Positions 8,929-17,222 of a stretch of DNA of 62,941 bases are shown in pieces. This DNA comes from an uncultured Acidimicrobiales bacterium (lineage in GTDB: Bacteria > Actinomycetota > Acidimicrobiia > Acidimicrobiales > SZUA-35), in NCBI GenBank assembly GCA_937925335.1, contig CALEWY010000061.1:1-62941 (forward strand), written 5' to 3'. The position numbers were made by a program, and so were the translations under genes. The notes beneath the pieces are model-generated. The model searched no databases and was not told the origin of the DNA. It worked only from the letters and a program-made list of their open reading frames with translations. The stretch's first letter is position 1. Every line of letters starts with the position of its first letter.

Positions 8929-9564
8929 CTAGAGATCGCCCTCGTAGGGTGCGGTCAGCACGCCGATGCGCTGGGCCTTCAGCACGGCCTTGAGTTGCGT
9001 GTCGGCATCCAGCTTTGAGAGCACTTCTTTGATGTGATCGCGCACGGTGTGAATGCTGAGGTTGAGTTCCTCGGCGATCTCAACCGCCCGGCGGCCCTCT
9101 CCCAACAGCAACAGCACGTTGAGCTCACGAGGGCTCAGCTGCGGGTCGGCAAACGCGGACTGTTCGACATCGACTCGGCGGCCATCGAGGATGCGTCGCA
9201 TCTGCTCGATCAGGTCGCGCATCGGAAGGCACTTCGACGCAACGTCGATGTTGCGCAGATCTCGACCGGCGGACACCACGGCAGGCGCTGGTGACGGGGT
9301 CAACAACAGCAACGGCGTGCGATCGCCAGCTTGACGAAGCGCCTTTGCCGCCTCGAGGCCCGTCGTTGCGCCGCGGGACCGGTAGGCAACGACGAAAAGG
9401 GCCGGCGTGTGCTTTGCCTGCAAAACCGAAAGCGCCGGCATCGCATCGGCCGTTGCAACACAGACGAAGTCGTCAGTCAGCGAAATTGCGAGGCCAAGAG
9501 CCTCGGCGAAAGCAAGTTGGTCATCAACGACGACGACTGATTTTTTCAATGTGCCACCCATCAC
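8929..9564 (-). CDS. NarL/LuxR-type response regulator with a non-canonical receiver
   Basis: 211 residues. The receiver starts with VVVVDDQ (acidic pocket). The C-terminal LuxR helix-turn-helix is clear (LSPRELNVLLLLGEGRRAVE, then SIHTVRDHIKEVLSKL). Where the phosphoacceptor Asp is expected, the aligned strand reads PALFVVAYRS with Ala in that place, so canonical phosphorylation is doubtful. No sensor kinase is adjacent. It faces uppP divergently. Its stop is 5 bp from the convergent MFS stop. Confidence 0.8.
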   Translation of the reverse strand: MMGGTLKKSVVVVDDQLAFAEALGLAISLTDDFVCVATADAMPALSVLQAKHTPALFVVAYRSRGATTGLEAAKALRQAGDRTPLLLLTPSPAPAVVSAGRDLRNIDVASKCLPMRDLIEQMRRILDGRRVDVEQSAFADPQLSPRELNVLLLLGEGRRAVEIAEELNLSIHTVRDHIKEVLSKLDADTQLKAVLKAQRIGVLTAPYEGDL

Positions 9565-9573
9565 GCCCGAACT

Positions 9574-9602
9574 TAGTCAAAATTTGCCATAGATACTGAC
9601 TA
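9574..9602. promoter_or_regulatory. Inverted repeat TAGTCA-N17-TGACTA
   Basis: A perfect 6-bp inverted repeat (9574-9579 and 9597-9602) lies in the 63-bp divergent gap between the response regulator and uppP. It could be the regulator's operator. The arms are short, so this is tentative. Confidence 0.35.
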
Positions 9603-9627
9603 GTAGCTCGGTTTTCGAATAAGACTT

Positions 9628-10689
9628 TTGTCAGAAACCGACACAACGCTCACAACCGGCACAACTCCTCAACCATCTCCACACCCCGGTGTGGGATCAT
9701 CAGCCACCGTGCTCAACAAGACAATCACTCTCTCGCGCCCCTTTTCTCGGGTCCTGTCGATCGGCTTTTTCGCAGCGATCATTCTTTCACTCTTCGCCAT
9801 CCCCGTGAATGCGCTCTCAAGCCTTGGCGCGCAGAGCGGTGGAGCGGGAGGCCTCGAACTCTCGATCGGTTCGGCCATCGTGCTCGGCCTGGTCGAAGGC
9901 ATCACCGAATACCTCCCCGTGAGTTCAACCGGCCATCTCTTGGTCACGAACGAACTGCTTGGCCTGAACGTCAGCGAGGAAGCCGAACGGTTGCTCGAGA
10001 CCTACGCCATCTGTATTCAGGCCGGAGCCATCCTCGCCGTCTTCGTGGTCTACCGAGACCGCATCAAGCAGCTTGTGGAAGGCCTGCTCGGCAAGAGTGA
10101 GGATGGCCGACGACTGCTCTTCGCCCTCGCCGCCTCGTTCATTCCAACGGCCTTTATCGCCGTCGTGTTGTTCGAAGTGTTCCGTGAGTACATCTTCGGC
10201 CCGATTCCGATCGCTGCCGCCTGGATCGTCGGCGGCGTCGTCATCCTGTGGCTCACGAGGACCGGCTTCTTCAAACGAGCCGGTGCCGAACTCGAATCGA
10301 TCACCGTTCGCCAGGCCGTGCTCATCGGCGTCATGCAATGCGCAGCCGTGTGGCCAGGAACAAGCCGTTCGTTGGTCACGATCATCGCTGGCGTCCTCGT
10401 CGGCCTCACATTGCGAGCGGCGGTTGAGTACGCGTTCCTTCTCGGGCTGATCACCCTTTCGGCCGCCACGGCCTACGCCGGACTCAAGGACGGCTCCGAG
10501 CTCGTCTCGGAGTTTGGTTATGTCACTCCGCTCATCGGGCTGATCGTCGCGTTCATATCGGCGGTCGCCGCCGTGCGCTGGATGGTGGCCTGGCTGAACG
10601 AAAAGGGATTCGACGTCTTCGGCTACTACCGCATCGCCGCCGGCGTCGTTTTGCTTGGACTCGTCGCTGCTGGCACCGTCAGCGCATGA
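9628..10689 (+). CDS. uppP: Undecaprenyl-diphosphate phosphatase
   Basis: 353 residues as drawn from TTG 9628. The core begins near residue 78 with GLVEGITEYLPVSSTGHLL, the (E/Q)-x3-E active-site motif, and contains WPGTSRSL near residue 250, both diagnostic of UppP/BacA. It removes a phosphate from undecaprenyl diphosphate to recycle the cell-wall lipid carrier in the membrane. The protein is about 75 residues longer at the N-terminus than typical UppP, with an extra hydrophobic segment (SIGFFAAIILSLFAI). A GTG start at 9692 or 9709 would shorten it. It is coupled by ATGA to the thioesterase gene. Confidence 0.9.
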   Translation: MSETDTTLTTGTTPQPSPHPGVGSSATVLNKTITLSRPFSRVLSIGFFAAIILSLFAIPVNALSSLGAQSGGAGGLELSIGSAIVLGLVEGITEYLPVSSTGHLLVTNELLGLNVSEEAERLLETYAICIQAGAILAVFVVYRDRIKQLVEGLLGKSEDGRRLLFALAASFIPTAFIAVVLFEVFREYIFGPIPIAAAWIVGGVVILWLTRTGFFKRAGAELESITVRQAVLIGVMQCAAVWPGTSRSLVTIIAGVLVGLTLRAAVEYAFLLGLITLSAATAYAGLKDGSELVSEFGYVTPLIGLIVAFISAVAAVRWMVAWLNEKGFDVFGYYRIAAGVVLLGLVAAGTVSA

Positions 10690-11525
10690 CCCTCGACAGC
10701 CAGTTTCATCGCGCCGGCGCGCTCGCGCGGATCAACGATGGAGCAGACGATCACTTCAGCGTCGACATCAGCCCCGATTGGACCGTCGGGATCGGTGCGA
10801 ACGGTGGCTACGCCTCGTCGTTGCTCGTCAACGCCGTCGTCGAATTCTGTGCAACCGCGGTCGCTCCAAACGCACGACTTCGGTCGATCACGTCGCACTA
10901 TCTCCGGCCGCCGACGCCGGGCCCTGCGGAGATCCGAGTCACGCCGGTTCGTCTCGGGCGGTCGATGTCGATCATCGACGCCACGATGGCCCGAAAGGGG
11001 AAAGATCTCGTCACCGTTCGCGCCGCGGTTGGCACCAATCAAGCAACCGACGCGCCCGGCCTTCACTACCTCGATCGAACAGCGCCCGACATCGAGCCAC
11101 CCGACGCCCTCTCCGGCGAATCATGGTCGAGTGGTCCGTCGATTCGTTCGCAGTACGACACTCGTTATGCCTACGGCGAAGGATTGTCGGTCAACACCGG
11201 CCGTTCGGTCACAGGCGGGTGGATCCGCACAACAGACGATGCTCCGGTCGACGTCTCGCTTGCCGTCGCACTGACCGACTGCTGGATCCCAGCGCCGATG
11301 ACTCGGGTTGGTTTCGAGGGTCTCGTCGCCAGCACGGTCGACCTCACGAGCCACGTCTTCGCTGACCTCACCGAGCCCTATGAGGGTTGGGTCGCCGTGC
11401 ACAACGAGTCGACCGTTGCCATCGACGGTTACGTCGACACCGACACCGAGGTGTGGACCGACGATGGCCGGTTGCTCGCACAGGGCAGACAGCTCAGCGT
11501 GCTGATTCCGATGCGAATGGACTGA
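10686..11525 (+). CDS. Thioesterase-family (hot-dog fold) protein
   Basis: 279 residues with the tandem hot-dog pattern of TesB-like thioesterases: GIGANGGYASSLLVNAVVE near residue 34 and a C-terminal half with DVSLAVALTDCWIPAP and WVAVHNES. Such proteins hydrolyse acyl-CoA. The start overlaps the uppP stop (ATGA). Its stop abuts the stop of the convergent MFS gene. Confidence 0.72.
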   Translation: MTLDSQFHRAGALARINDGADDHFSVDISPDWTVGIGANGGYASSLLVNAVVEFCATAVAPNARLRSITSHYLRPPTPGPAEIRVTPVRLGRSMSIIDATMARKGKDLVTVRAAVGTNQATDAPGLHYLDRTAPDIEPPDALSGESWSSGPSIRSQYDTRYAYGEGLSVNTGRSVTGGWIRTTDDAPVDVSLAVALTDCWIPAPMTRVGFEGLVASTVDLTSHVFADLTEPYEGWVAVHNESTVAIDGYVDTDTEVWTDDGRLLAQGRQLSVLIPMRMD

Positions 11526-12713
11526 TCATGCCGATGCTGCCGCCCGCTCGATCCCAGCCTCGGTGATCGGGCCGATGGCGAGGAAAACGGTGACGATTGC
11601 GAACACGCCAGCGCCAACGACCATCGCCGTTTCGGTCGACGTGGCGTTGAACAGGGCGGCAAATGCCACCGGGCCAGCGGATTGACCGAGCCGAACCGCT
11701 GAGACCCAAGCAGCCAAGACCGATGCGCGTTGTGAGTCCGGCGTTGCCGACGTTGCAACGTCTTGCAGTGTTGCGATCGCGGCGCCGTCGCCAAGGCCGT
11801 AGAACACCGAAGCGATCAGGATGAAGATGACGGCCGGCGCCCACGCGACGCCGAGGCAGGCAAAGCAGATTCCAGCACCGGCGGCGACGAGCACGGGCCG
11901 AAGCGACCACCGAGAGCGAATGCGCCCGAGGTTGAACGCTGCGATCGTCGACCCGATCGCCGGGGTCGACAACACGAGGCCACGCTCACCGGGGCCGAGC
12001 CCGAACTCGTTCTCGAGGTGCAGCGGCAGCGTTGTGAGGAACACCCCGAAGATCACCGCAAACAACAACACGCCGACGGCGACGACCGAGAGCACGAGGG
12101 GTTGGCGGATGACCCTGAGCGCACCGGCCATTTGTTCAGACACCGTTCGGTCGGTTCTCGGGCTCACCTTTGGAAGAACTCCGGTGCCGAGTGCGGCAAC
12201 CACGAGGCCGAAGGTCGAGAGCCCGATCGCCCAGCGCCAGCTCGCAACCTCGGCGATCGCACCGGAGATGGCTGGGAGAAACGCAAGGCACACGGTGAGC
12301 ACCGCCGAGTTGCGTCCAACCATCTTCGTGCGTTCGATCCCGGTCCAGTGATCACCGATCAGCACGATGGCGAGGTTGATCAGCCCGGCTGAGCCGACGC
12401 CCTGCAGAAACCGAGCTGCGAGAAGAAGTTCGAACGTCGGGGCGACCGCAGAGCCCAAGCCGGCAACCGCAAAAAGCACGAGGCAGGGCAACAGCACTCG
12501 CCGGCGCCCGAACCGATCGGCCATGACGCCAAGAATCGGAGCGATGAAGAAGCCAGGAGCCGGGCCAACTGCAACGAGCAGGCCCGCTCGTGAGTCGGGC
12601 TGGCCAAGATCGCTGAGGATGTCGGGGATGTTTGGCGTGATCGTCGTGTTCGCCAGAATCCCGGCGATGGTGACGCTGAAGATGAACCAGACGGGAGGAC
12701 GCTTGGCGGTCAA
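11526..12713 (-). CDS. MFS transporter
   Basis: 395 residues with about 12 membrane segments and the signature GVMADRFGRRRVLLP near residue 60, typical of drug:proton antiporters. The start is TTG 12713, 9 bp after the P450 stop, so it is probably co-transcribed with the P450 and may move its substrate or product. The ribosome site is weak, which makes the exact start uncertain. Confidence 0.78.
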   Translation of the reverse strand: MTAKRPPVWFIFSVTIAGILANTTITPNIPDILSDLGQPDSRAGLLVAVGPAPGFFIAPILGVMADRFGRRRVLLPCLVLFAVAGLGSAVAPTFELLLAARFLQGVGSAGLINLAIVLIGDHWTGIERTKMVGRNSAVLTVCLAFLPAISGAIAEVASWRWAIGLSTFGLVVAALGTGVLPKVSPRTDRTVSEQMAGALRVIRQPLVLSVVAVGVLLFAVIFGVFLTTLPLHLENEFGLGPGERGLVLSTPAIGSTIAAFNLGRIRSRWSLRPVLVAAGAGICFACLGVAWAPAVIFILIASVFYGLGDGAAIATLQDVATSATPDSQRASVLAAWVSAVRLGQSAGPVAFAALFNATSTETAMVVGAGVFAIVTVFLAIGPITEAGIERAAASA

Positions 12714-12722
12714 GCCGTCAGG

Positions 12723-13946
12723 CTAGGGAATGATCAGCGGAAGCTCTCGCGGCCCACGGATTTGGCCAGCCGACCAGCGGGTGCCGTCGGTCTCGGGGAG
12801 TTCGAACTCGGGAATCCGAGCGATCCACTCCTGGATGGCGACCTTGAGCTCCATGCGAGCCAGGTTGGAACCAATGCAGCGGTGGATACCGAGGCCAAAG
12901 GCGGCGTGGCGGTTGCGGGCCCGGTCGATGATGAACTCGTCGGCCTTCTCGAACACCTCCGGATCGCGGTTGGCCGCGGGGAACGGCAACAGCATCCAGT
13001 CGTCCCGCTTCATCGGGCAGCCGGCGAACTCGTGATCCTTTTCCACGAGTCGGGCCATCGTGACCGGGGCGTAGAACCGAAGAAACTCCTCGACGGCGAA
13101 GTCGATCAAGGCGGGTTCGTCGATGAGGCGCTGCAGATCGGATGGGTTCGACGCAAGGTGCCAGAGGCTGGCACCGATGGCTGACCACGTGGTGTCGATG
13201 CCAGCGATGAGCAGCAGGGCGACGGTGCCACGAATGTGCTCGGGAGCGAGCTTGTTGCCGTCGAGTTCGATCTCGAGCAGGAAGTCGACGAGATCGCCCC
13301 GCTTCTCGTCCGCCTCTGCGTGCTCGCGAATCACATTGTCGAGATAGAAGTCGAAGCTGTCTTCTTCGGCGACCTCTTCGGCGCCGCCGGGGTTCTCGAT
13401 GATCCGGTGGATGAAGCCACGGAAGATGTCGCCGTCTTCTTTGGGAACACCGAGCATGTCGGCGATCACCATCACCGGAATGTGCTGCGCGTATTGAATG
13501 GCACCATCGATCGGGAGCGGCTCAGCGTCGACCTTCGATTCCATGATGTCGTCGAGCAGTTGCTGGCAGACCGTGCGGGTCACCGCTTCCCAGGGAGCGA
13601 TCGCCTTCGGTGCAAACGCTGGCAGCAGCAACCGGCGAGCGATCGCGTGGAAGGGTGGGTCGGACGTGATCGGCGGGGCAAACCCAACGGGAGCAGGGTC
13701 TTCTGGACGCTCGGCAAACACGACGGCACCGCGTGAGGAGAAGTGTTCCGGATCGTTGGCGATCGCCGAGATGTCCTCGTGGCGCGTCGGCAACCAAATG
13801 CCACCGAACACATCGCTGTGCGCGACAGGACACCGCTCGCGAAGGTCGTCCCAGATCTCCGGCGCCCGTGCGCCGTACTCGGGATGGGTGTGATCGAACT
13901 CCGTCGACCAGTCCTCGATCTGCTTCCCGTGATCAAGATCTGTCAT
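12723..13946 (-). CDS. Cytochrome P450
   Basis: 407 residues from ATG 13946. Visible motifs are the I-helix AGIDTTWSAIG near residue 235, the K-helix EEFLRF (E-x-x-R), and the heme loop FGLGIHRCIGSNLAR near residue 345 with the proximal Cys. These place it among soluble bacterial P450s. The N-terminus (residues 1-12, MTDLDHGKQIED) is short and has no membrane anchor. The frame stays open further upstream to 14669, but that part is antisense to the DUF3179 gene and is not coding. No ferredoxin or reductase gene is adjacent. Confidence 0.9.
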   Translation of the reverse strand: MTDLDHGKQIEDWSTEFDHTHPEYGARAPEIWDDLRERCPVAHSDVFGGIWLPTRHEDISAIANDPEHFSSRGAVVFAERPEDPAPVGFAPPITSDPPFHAIARRLLLPAFAPKAIAPWEAVTRTVCQQLLDDIMESKVDAEPLPIDGAIQYAQHIPVMVIADMLGVPKEDGDIFRGFIHRIIENPGGAEEVAEEDSFDFYLDNVIREHAEADEKRGDLVDFLLEIELDGNKLAPEHIRGTVALLLIAGIDTTWSAIGASLWHLASNPSDLQRLIDEPALIDFAVEEFLRFYAPVTMARLVEKDHEFAGCPMKRDDWMLLPFPAANRDPEVFEKADEFIIDRARNRHAAFGLGIHRCIGSNLARMELKVAIQEWIARIPEFELPETDGTRWSAGQIRGPRELPLIIP

Positions 13947-14009
13947 AACCTGACACTGTAAGTGGAACCGGCTTGGAATGGAAACGACACTCCATCGGGT
14001 TGATGCAGC

Positions 14010-15332
14010 ATGACGTCTCGACGCCTCCCCCTCGTCATGGCAGTCCTCATGTTCGCGACCTCGTGTGGACTCGTCGGAGCCGACGTTCAAACCGCCGAAG
14101 AAGCATCCGGTGTGACCGTCGACGACACGACTCCCCCGTTTGATCCGTTCGACACCGACGCACCGTTCGACCTCTCCGGCGGCGTGATGCCGGGCAATAG
14201 CGGCAGCGAGGTGTTGGACAACTCGTTTGGACCAGAAGCGCTTCGGGTTTCGGTGCAGGGATCGGTTGGCGACTGGGACACCGACTGGACTCGAACCACG
14301 GTCGACCTTTTCGAGCTGGCTGCCGGGCTCGGCGGCAGCGATACCCGCGACGGCATCCCACCGATCGATGAGCCTCAGTTCGAGACACCAGCCCAGGCGA
14401 GCCGCTGGCTCGGGTTGAACGAACCGGGAGCGCTCGTCCAAGTCGATGGCGAAGCCCGCTTCTATCCACTGTCGATCCTGACCCGGCACGAGATCGTGAA
14501 CGACCGGTTCGACGACGTTCCGGTGGCCGTCACCTTCTGCCCGCTGTGCAACACCGCGCTCGCATTCGATCGACGGGTCGACGGACAGGTGCTTCGGTTC
14601 GGCGTGTCCGGCCTGCTCCGTCAAAGCGACCTCGTCATGTGGGACGCAACGAGTGGATCGCTCTGGCAACAGATCACCGGCGAAGGAATCGTGGGCGAGT
14701 TCGCTGGCACGCAGCTCGACATCCTCAGCACGGCGATCGTGTCATTCGAGCAGTTCCAGCGTGATTTCCCCGAGGGTCGGAGCCTGTCTCGAGACACCGG
14801 CTTCCGCATCTCGTATGGAGCGAACCCCTACAGCGGCTATTCGAGCAGCAACGGGCCGATCGGCGCGTTCTTCGAGGGTGAAGCCGACCCTCGACTCGAT
14901 GCCCTTGAACGAGTCGTTGGTGTGTCGGTCGGCGAGCCGGCTGACCAGATCGACGCGGCCTATCCCTTTGGACGACTTCAGATCGAGCGTGTGGTCAACG
15001 ACGAGGTGGGCGATCAGCCGGTCGTCCTCTTCTGGGCCGGCAACACCAACGACGCCCTCGACAACACCACGATCGCCAACAGCCAGTCGATCGGCACGGC
15101 CCTCGCGCTGAATCCGGTGGTCGACGGCGAGCGATTGACGTTCACGGCAACCGACGCAACCGCAAACGCACCGGCCACATTCACCGACGAACAGACAGGA
15201 TCAACGTGGACGGTGCTCGGTATCGCAACCGATGGTCCGCTGGCCGGAACCCAACTCAAGACCGTCGCTCATCGCAACGAATTCTGGTTCGCCTGGGCTG
15301 CGTTCTTCCCCGACGGCGAGCTGCGTCAGTAG
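14010..15332 (+). CDS. DUF3179-domain lipoprotein
   Basis: 440 residues. The N-terminus is a lipoprotein signal (hydrophobic run ending MFATSC, Cys at about residue 19). The body contains VTFCPLCNTALAFDR near residue 172, SGLLRQSDLVMWD and RDTGFRISYG, all typical of DUF3179. It is divergent from the P450 gene with a 63-bp gap. Biochemical function of the family is not established; the paired Cys (CPLC) could bind metal. Confidence 0.85.
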   Translation: MTSRRLPLVMAVLMFATSCGLVGADVQTAEEASGVTVDDTTPPFDPFDTDAPFDLSGGVMPGNSGSEVLDNSFGPEALRVSVQGSVGDWDTDWTRTTVDLFELAAGLGGSDTRDGIPPIDEPQFETPAQASRWLGLNEPGALVQVDGEARFYPLSILTRHEIVNDRFDDVPVAVTFCPLCNTALAFDRRVDGQVLRFGVSGLLRQSDLVMWDATSGSLWQQITGEGIVGEFAGTQLDILSTAIVSFEQFQRDFPEGRSLSRDTGFRISYGANPYSGYSSSNGPIGAFFEGEADPRLDALERVVGVSVGEPADQIDAAYPFGRLQIERVVNDEVGDQPVVLFWAGNTNDALDNTTIANSQSIGTALALNPVVDGERLTFTATDATANAPATFTDEQTGSTWTVLGIATDGPLAGTQLKTVAHRNEFWFAWAAFFPDGELRQ

Positions 15333-15336
15333 CTCG

Positions 15337-16518
15337 TCAGGAGGACGCTCGACGCCTCAGGACACGAGTCGTCGAGAGCACCTCGTCGTGGTCGATGTAC
15401 ATCCCACGAAGGTGGCGCTTGCCGCCCGAGTCGAACGCATCGCGCCCGTGCAGGATGCGGCGGTTGTCAAAGCCCACAAGGTCGCCGGGTTTGAACGCCG
15501 AGGCCACCTTGAATCGATCGCTGTCGGCCATCTGGCTGAAGCATCGCATCGCGGCGTAGGCCCTGGGCATGTCCGCCGGGTCCATATCGGGGAAGCCGCG
15601 CACGGGGTAGAACGCCCGCAGGGTGAGGGGTGACCCCTCGACGCCATGATCGATGAACGGACCAGACCAACGATGGTCGATGCCAGGTCCGCGATTGAAG
15701 AACACCCAGCGAAGCGTGGTGAGCGCTTCATAGTGCTCGGGATGTTCCGCTTCGAGTGCCTCCACGACGGCCCGGCCATCGGCCATGGTCGAGAAACCGC
15801 CGCCAGCTTCGTTCTGCACACAGTGGAGAAACTGAAAGCCGGGTGGGGTTTCACGCGTTGGCAGGTCGGTGTGGGGGCCGAGGCGCAGGTTGGTGTTGGC
15901 GGTCGAGTTCGTGTCGGCCGCACCGGCCATGGTGATGTCAGCCTTGACGTCCCAGAACGGACCGAAGTTCGTGTCCCGCACCGCACCGATGCGCGACGCG
16001 AGTCGTTCGTTGAAGTCGACGTCGATTGGACATCCGCTCAACCTCGACAGGCCGAACCCGACGAGATCGTCGAGCCACGCTCGCAGCACATCGTCGTCGT
16101 CGAGCACCGTCGAACCGTCGTGGGTTGGCGGCTCCGGCATCGACTCGGTCGTCCACGAGGTGGCGTGCGGGAGCCAACTCGTCGAACGATGCTGACCATC
16201 AGCAACGTGACGGAGCCAGCCGGGGTGGTAGTGGGCCTCAACCCCGTCTGGTTCGAAGACGGCCGTCAGCGATCCGTCGCCGGCCACCACCGCAGAACGA
16301 ACCGTGATCGAGTCTGAGAGATCGGCCGGATCGAAGAGACCCTCGCGTGTCGCCGGGTCCACGCCGCCAGCACCGATGGCGTTCTCACGAAGCCACAGCT
16401 CGTAGGCGGCGAGTTCGACGCCGTCGGGCCATGCGAGGTGTACGAATCCGTCAGCCACCGTTGCGGTCGAAAGGGGCGTCCACGGATAGTCGTAGAAGTC
16501 AGGGGTTGGCAGGCTCAC
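15337..16518 (-). CDS. Gamma-butyrobetaine dioxygenase-like Fe(II)/2OG oxygenase lacking the N-terminal Cys ligands
   Basis: 393 residues from GTG 16518. The C-terminal TauD-like domain keeps the iron ligands: H-x-D in GPHTDLPT near residue 205 and a distal His in ILHGRDAF near residue 365, plus a conserved Arg region at the end. The N-terminal domain aligns with the zinc-binding domain of the 6555-7616 protein (LWLREN versus LWLRDN), but the next residues are AIGAGG, so all three Cys are gone. It is coupled by a GTGA overlap to the TetR gene upstream. Function may be trimethyllysine- or betaine-type hydroxylation; the substrate is unknown. Confidence 0.75.
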   Translation of the reverse strand: MSLPTPDFYDYPWTPLSTATVADGFVHLAWPDGVELAAYELWLRENAIGAGGVDPATREGLFDPADLSDSITVRSAVVAGDGSLTAVFEPDGVEAHYHPGWLRHVADGQHRSTSWLPHATSWTTESMPEPPTHDGSTVLDDDDVLRAWLDDLVGFGLSRLSGCPIDVDFNERLASRIGAVRDTNFGPFWDVKADITMAGAADTNSTANTNLRLGPHTDLPTRETPPGFQFLHCVQNEAGGGFSTMADGRAVVEALEAEHPEHYEALTTLRWVFFNRGPGIDHRWSGPFIDHGVEGSPLTLRAFYPVRGFPDMDPADMPRAYAAMRCFSQMADSDRFKVASAFKPGDLVGFDNRRILHGRDAFDSGGKRHLRGMYIDHDEVLSTTRVLRRRASS

Positions 16519-17090
16519 GTTCGGCCGCCATTGGGTGCGATACCGCCGATCACCAAGTCGATGATGGTCGGCAACTCAGCGATCACGATGGAGCGGCCGC
16601 CGAGCACTTTGCGTGCAGCGATCGGGCCTTCGACCATCTCGACGAGAACATCGAGATCAGCATCGGAGCGCACCTCACCTCTGGCTTGGGCGAGCTCAAG
16701 AACCGTCCGCACCGGCATCTTGCGCACGTGATCGATCTCGTCCTTCAGCCGCGCAAACTCCGGATCCTTCGCAGCCTTGGCCAACACGCCCATCATCATG
16801 CCGAAGATCGACGGGTCCTCGAGGACGGGAACGATCTGCTCGTAGATCGCAATGAGGTCGGACCGCAGCGCTCCGGTGTTCGGTGTTTCGAACGGTTCGA
16901 CCGTTGCGTCGATCGTGTGGATCAGCAGCTCATCACCGGAAGGAAAGTGGCGGTAGATCGTGGTTTTGGCAACACCCGAACGAGCCGCGACGGCATCGAC
17001 CGTGAACCCCTCAACACCCACCTCGGCGATGAGTTCTTGAGAGGCCGACACGATCTTGGTTCGGGCTTCTTCACTACGGGGACGGGCCAT
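16515..17090 (-). CDS. TetR-family regulator
   Basis: 191 residues from ATG 17090. The N-terminal helix-turn-helix reads TVDAVAARSGVAKTTIYRHF. Two identical-arm palindromes (CGCTAC-N6-GTAGCG) flank the divergent gap toward the MMPL gene, one starting 3 bp from this start codon. That arrangement predicts repression of both directions. Downstream it is translationally coupled to the dioxygenase-like gene. Confidence 0.9.
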   Translation of the reverse strand: MARPRSEEARTKIVSASQELIAEVGVEGFTVDAVAARSGVAKTTIYRHFPSGDELLIHTIDATVEPFETPNTGALRSDLIAIYEQIVPVLEDPSIFGMMMGVLAKAAKDPEFARLKDEIDHVRKMPVRTVLELAQARGEVRSDADLDVLVEMVEGPIAARKVLGGRSIVIAELPTIIDLVIGGIAPNGGRT

Positions 17091-17092
17091 GA

Positions 17093-17110
17093 CGCTACGG
17101 GAGGGTAGCG
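17093..17110. promoter_or_regulatory. TetR operator candidate 1
   Basis: CGCTAC-GGGAGG-GTAGCG is a perfect 6-bp inverted repeat immediately upstream of the TetR start codon. The same arms with the same 6-bp spacer recur at 17159-17176. Confidence 0.7.
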
Positions 17111-17158
17111 TGACATTTGCCATAGGTGCTTGCGTTGAGCGTCACACCGGTTTAGAAA

Positions 17159-17176
17159 CGCTACGGCGAGGTAGCG
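17159..17176. promoter_or_regulatory. TetR operator candidate 2
   Basis: CGCTAC-GGCGAG-GTAGCG is the second copy of the palindrome, 66 bp from the first and 46 bp before the MMPL start. The pair implies joint control of the tetR-dioxygenase and MMPL-guaD units. Confidence 0.7.
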
Positions 17177-17222
17177 AAACTATCTCCAGAGAATTCATCT
17201 CCAGAGAAATCAAGGAGCCCGC

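Noticed and set aside
13947-14669. Upstream extension of the P450 frame by 241 residues
   Set aside because: It is antisense to the DUF3179 gene and has no P450-like sequence. Homology begins just after ATG 13946.
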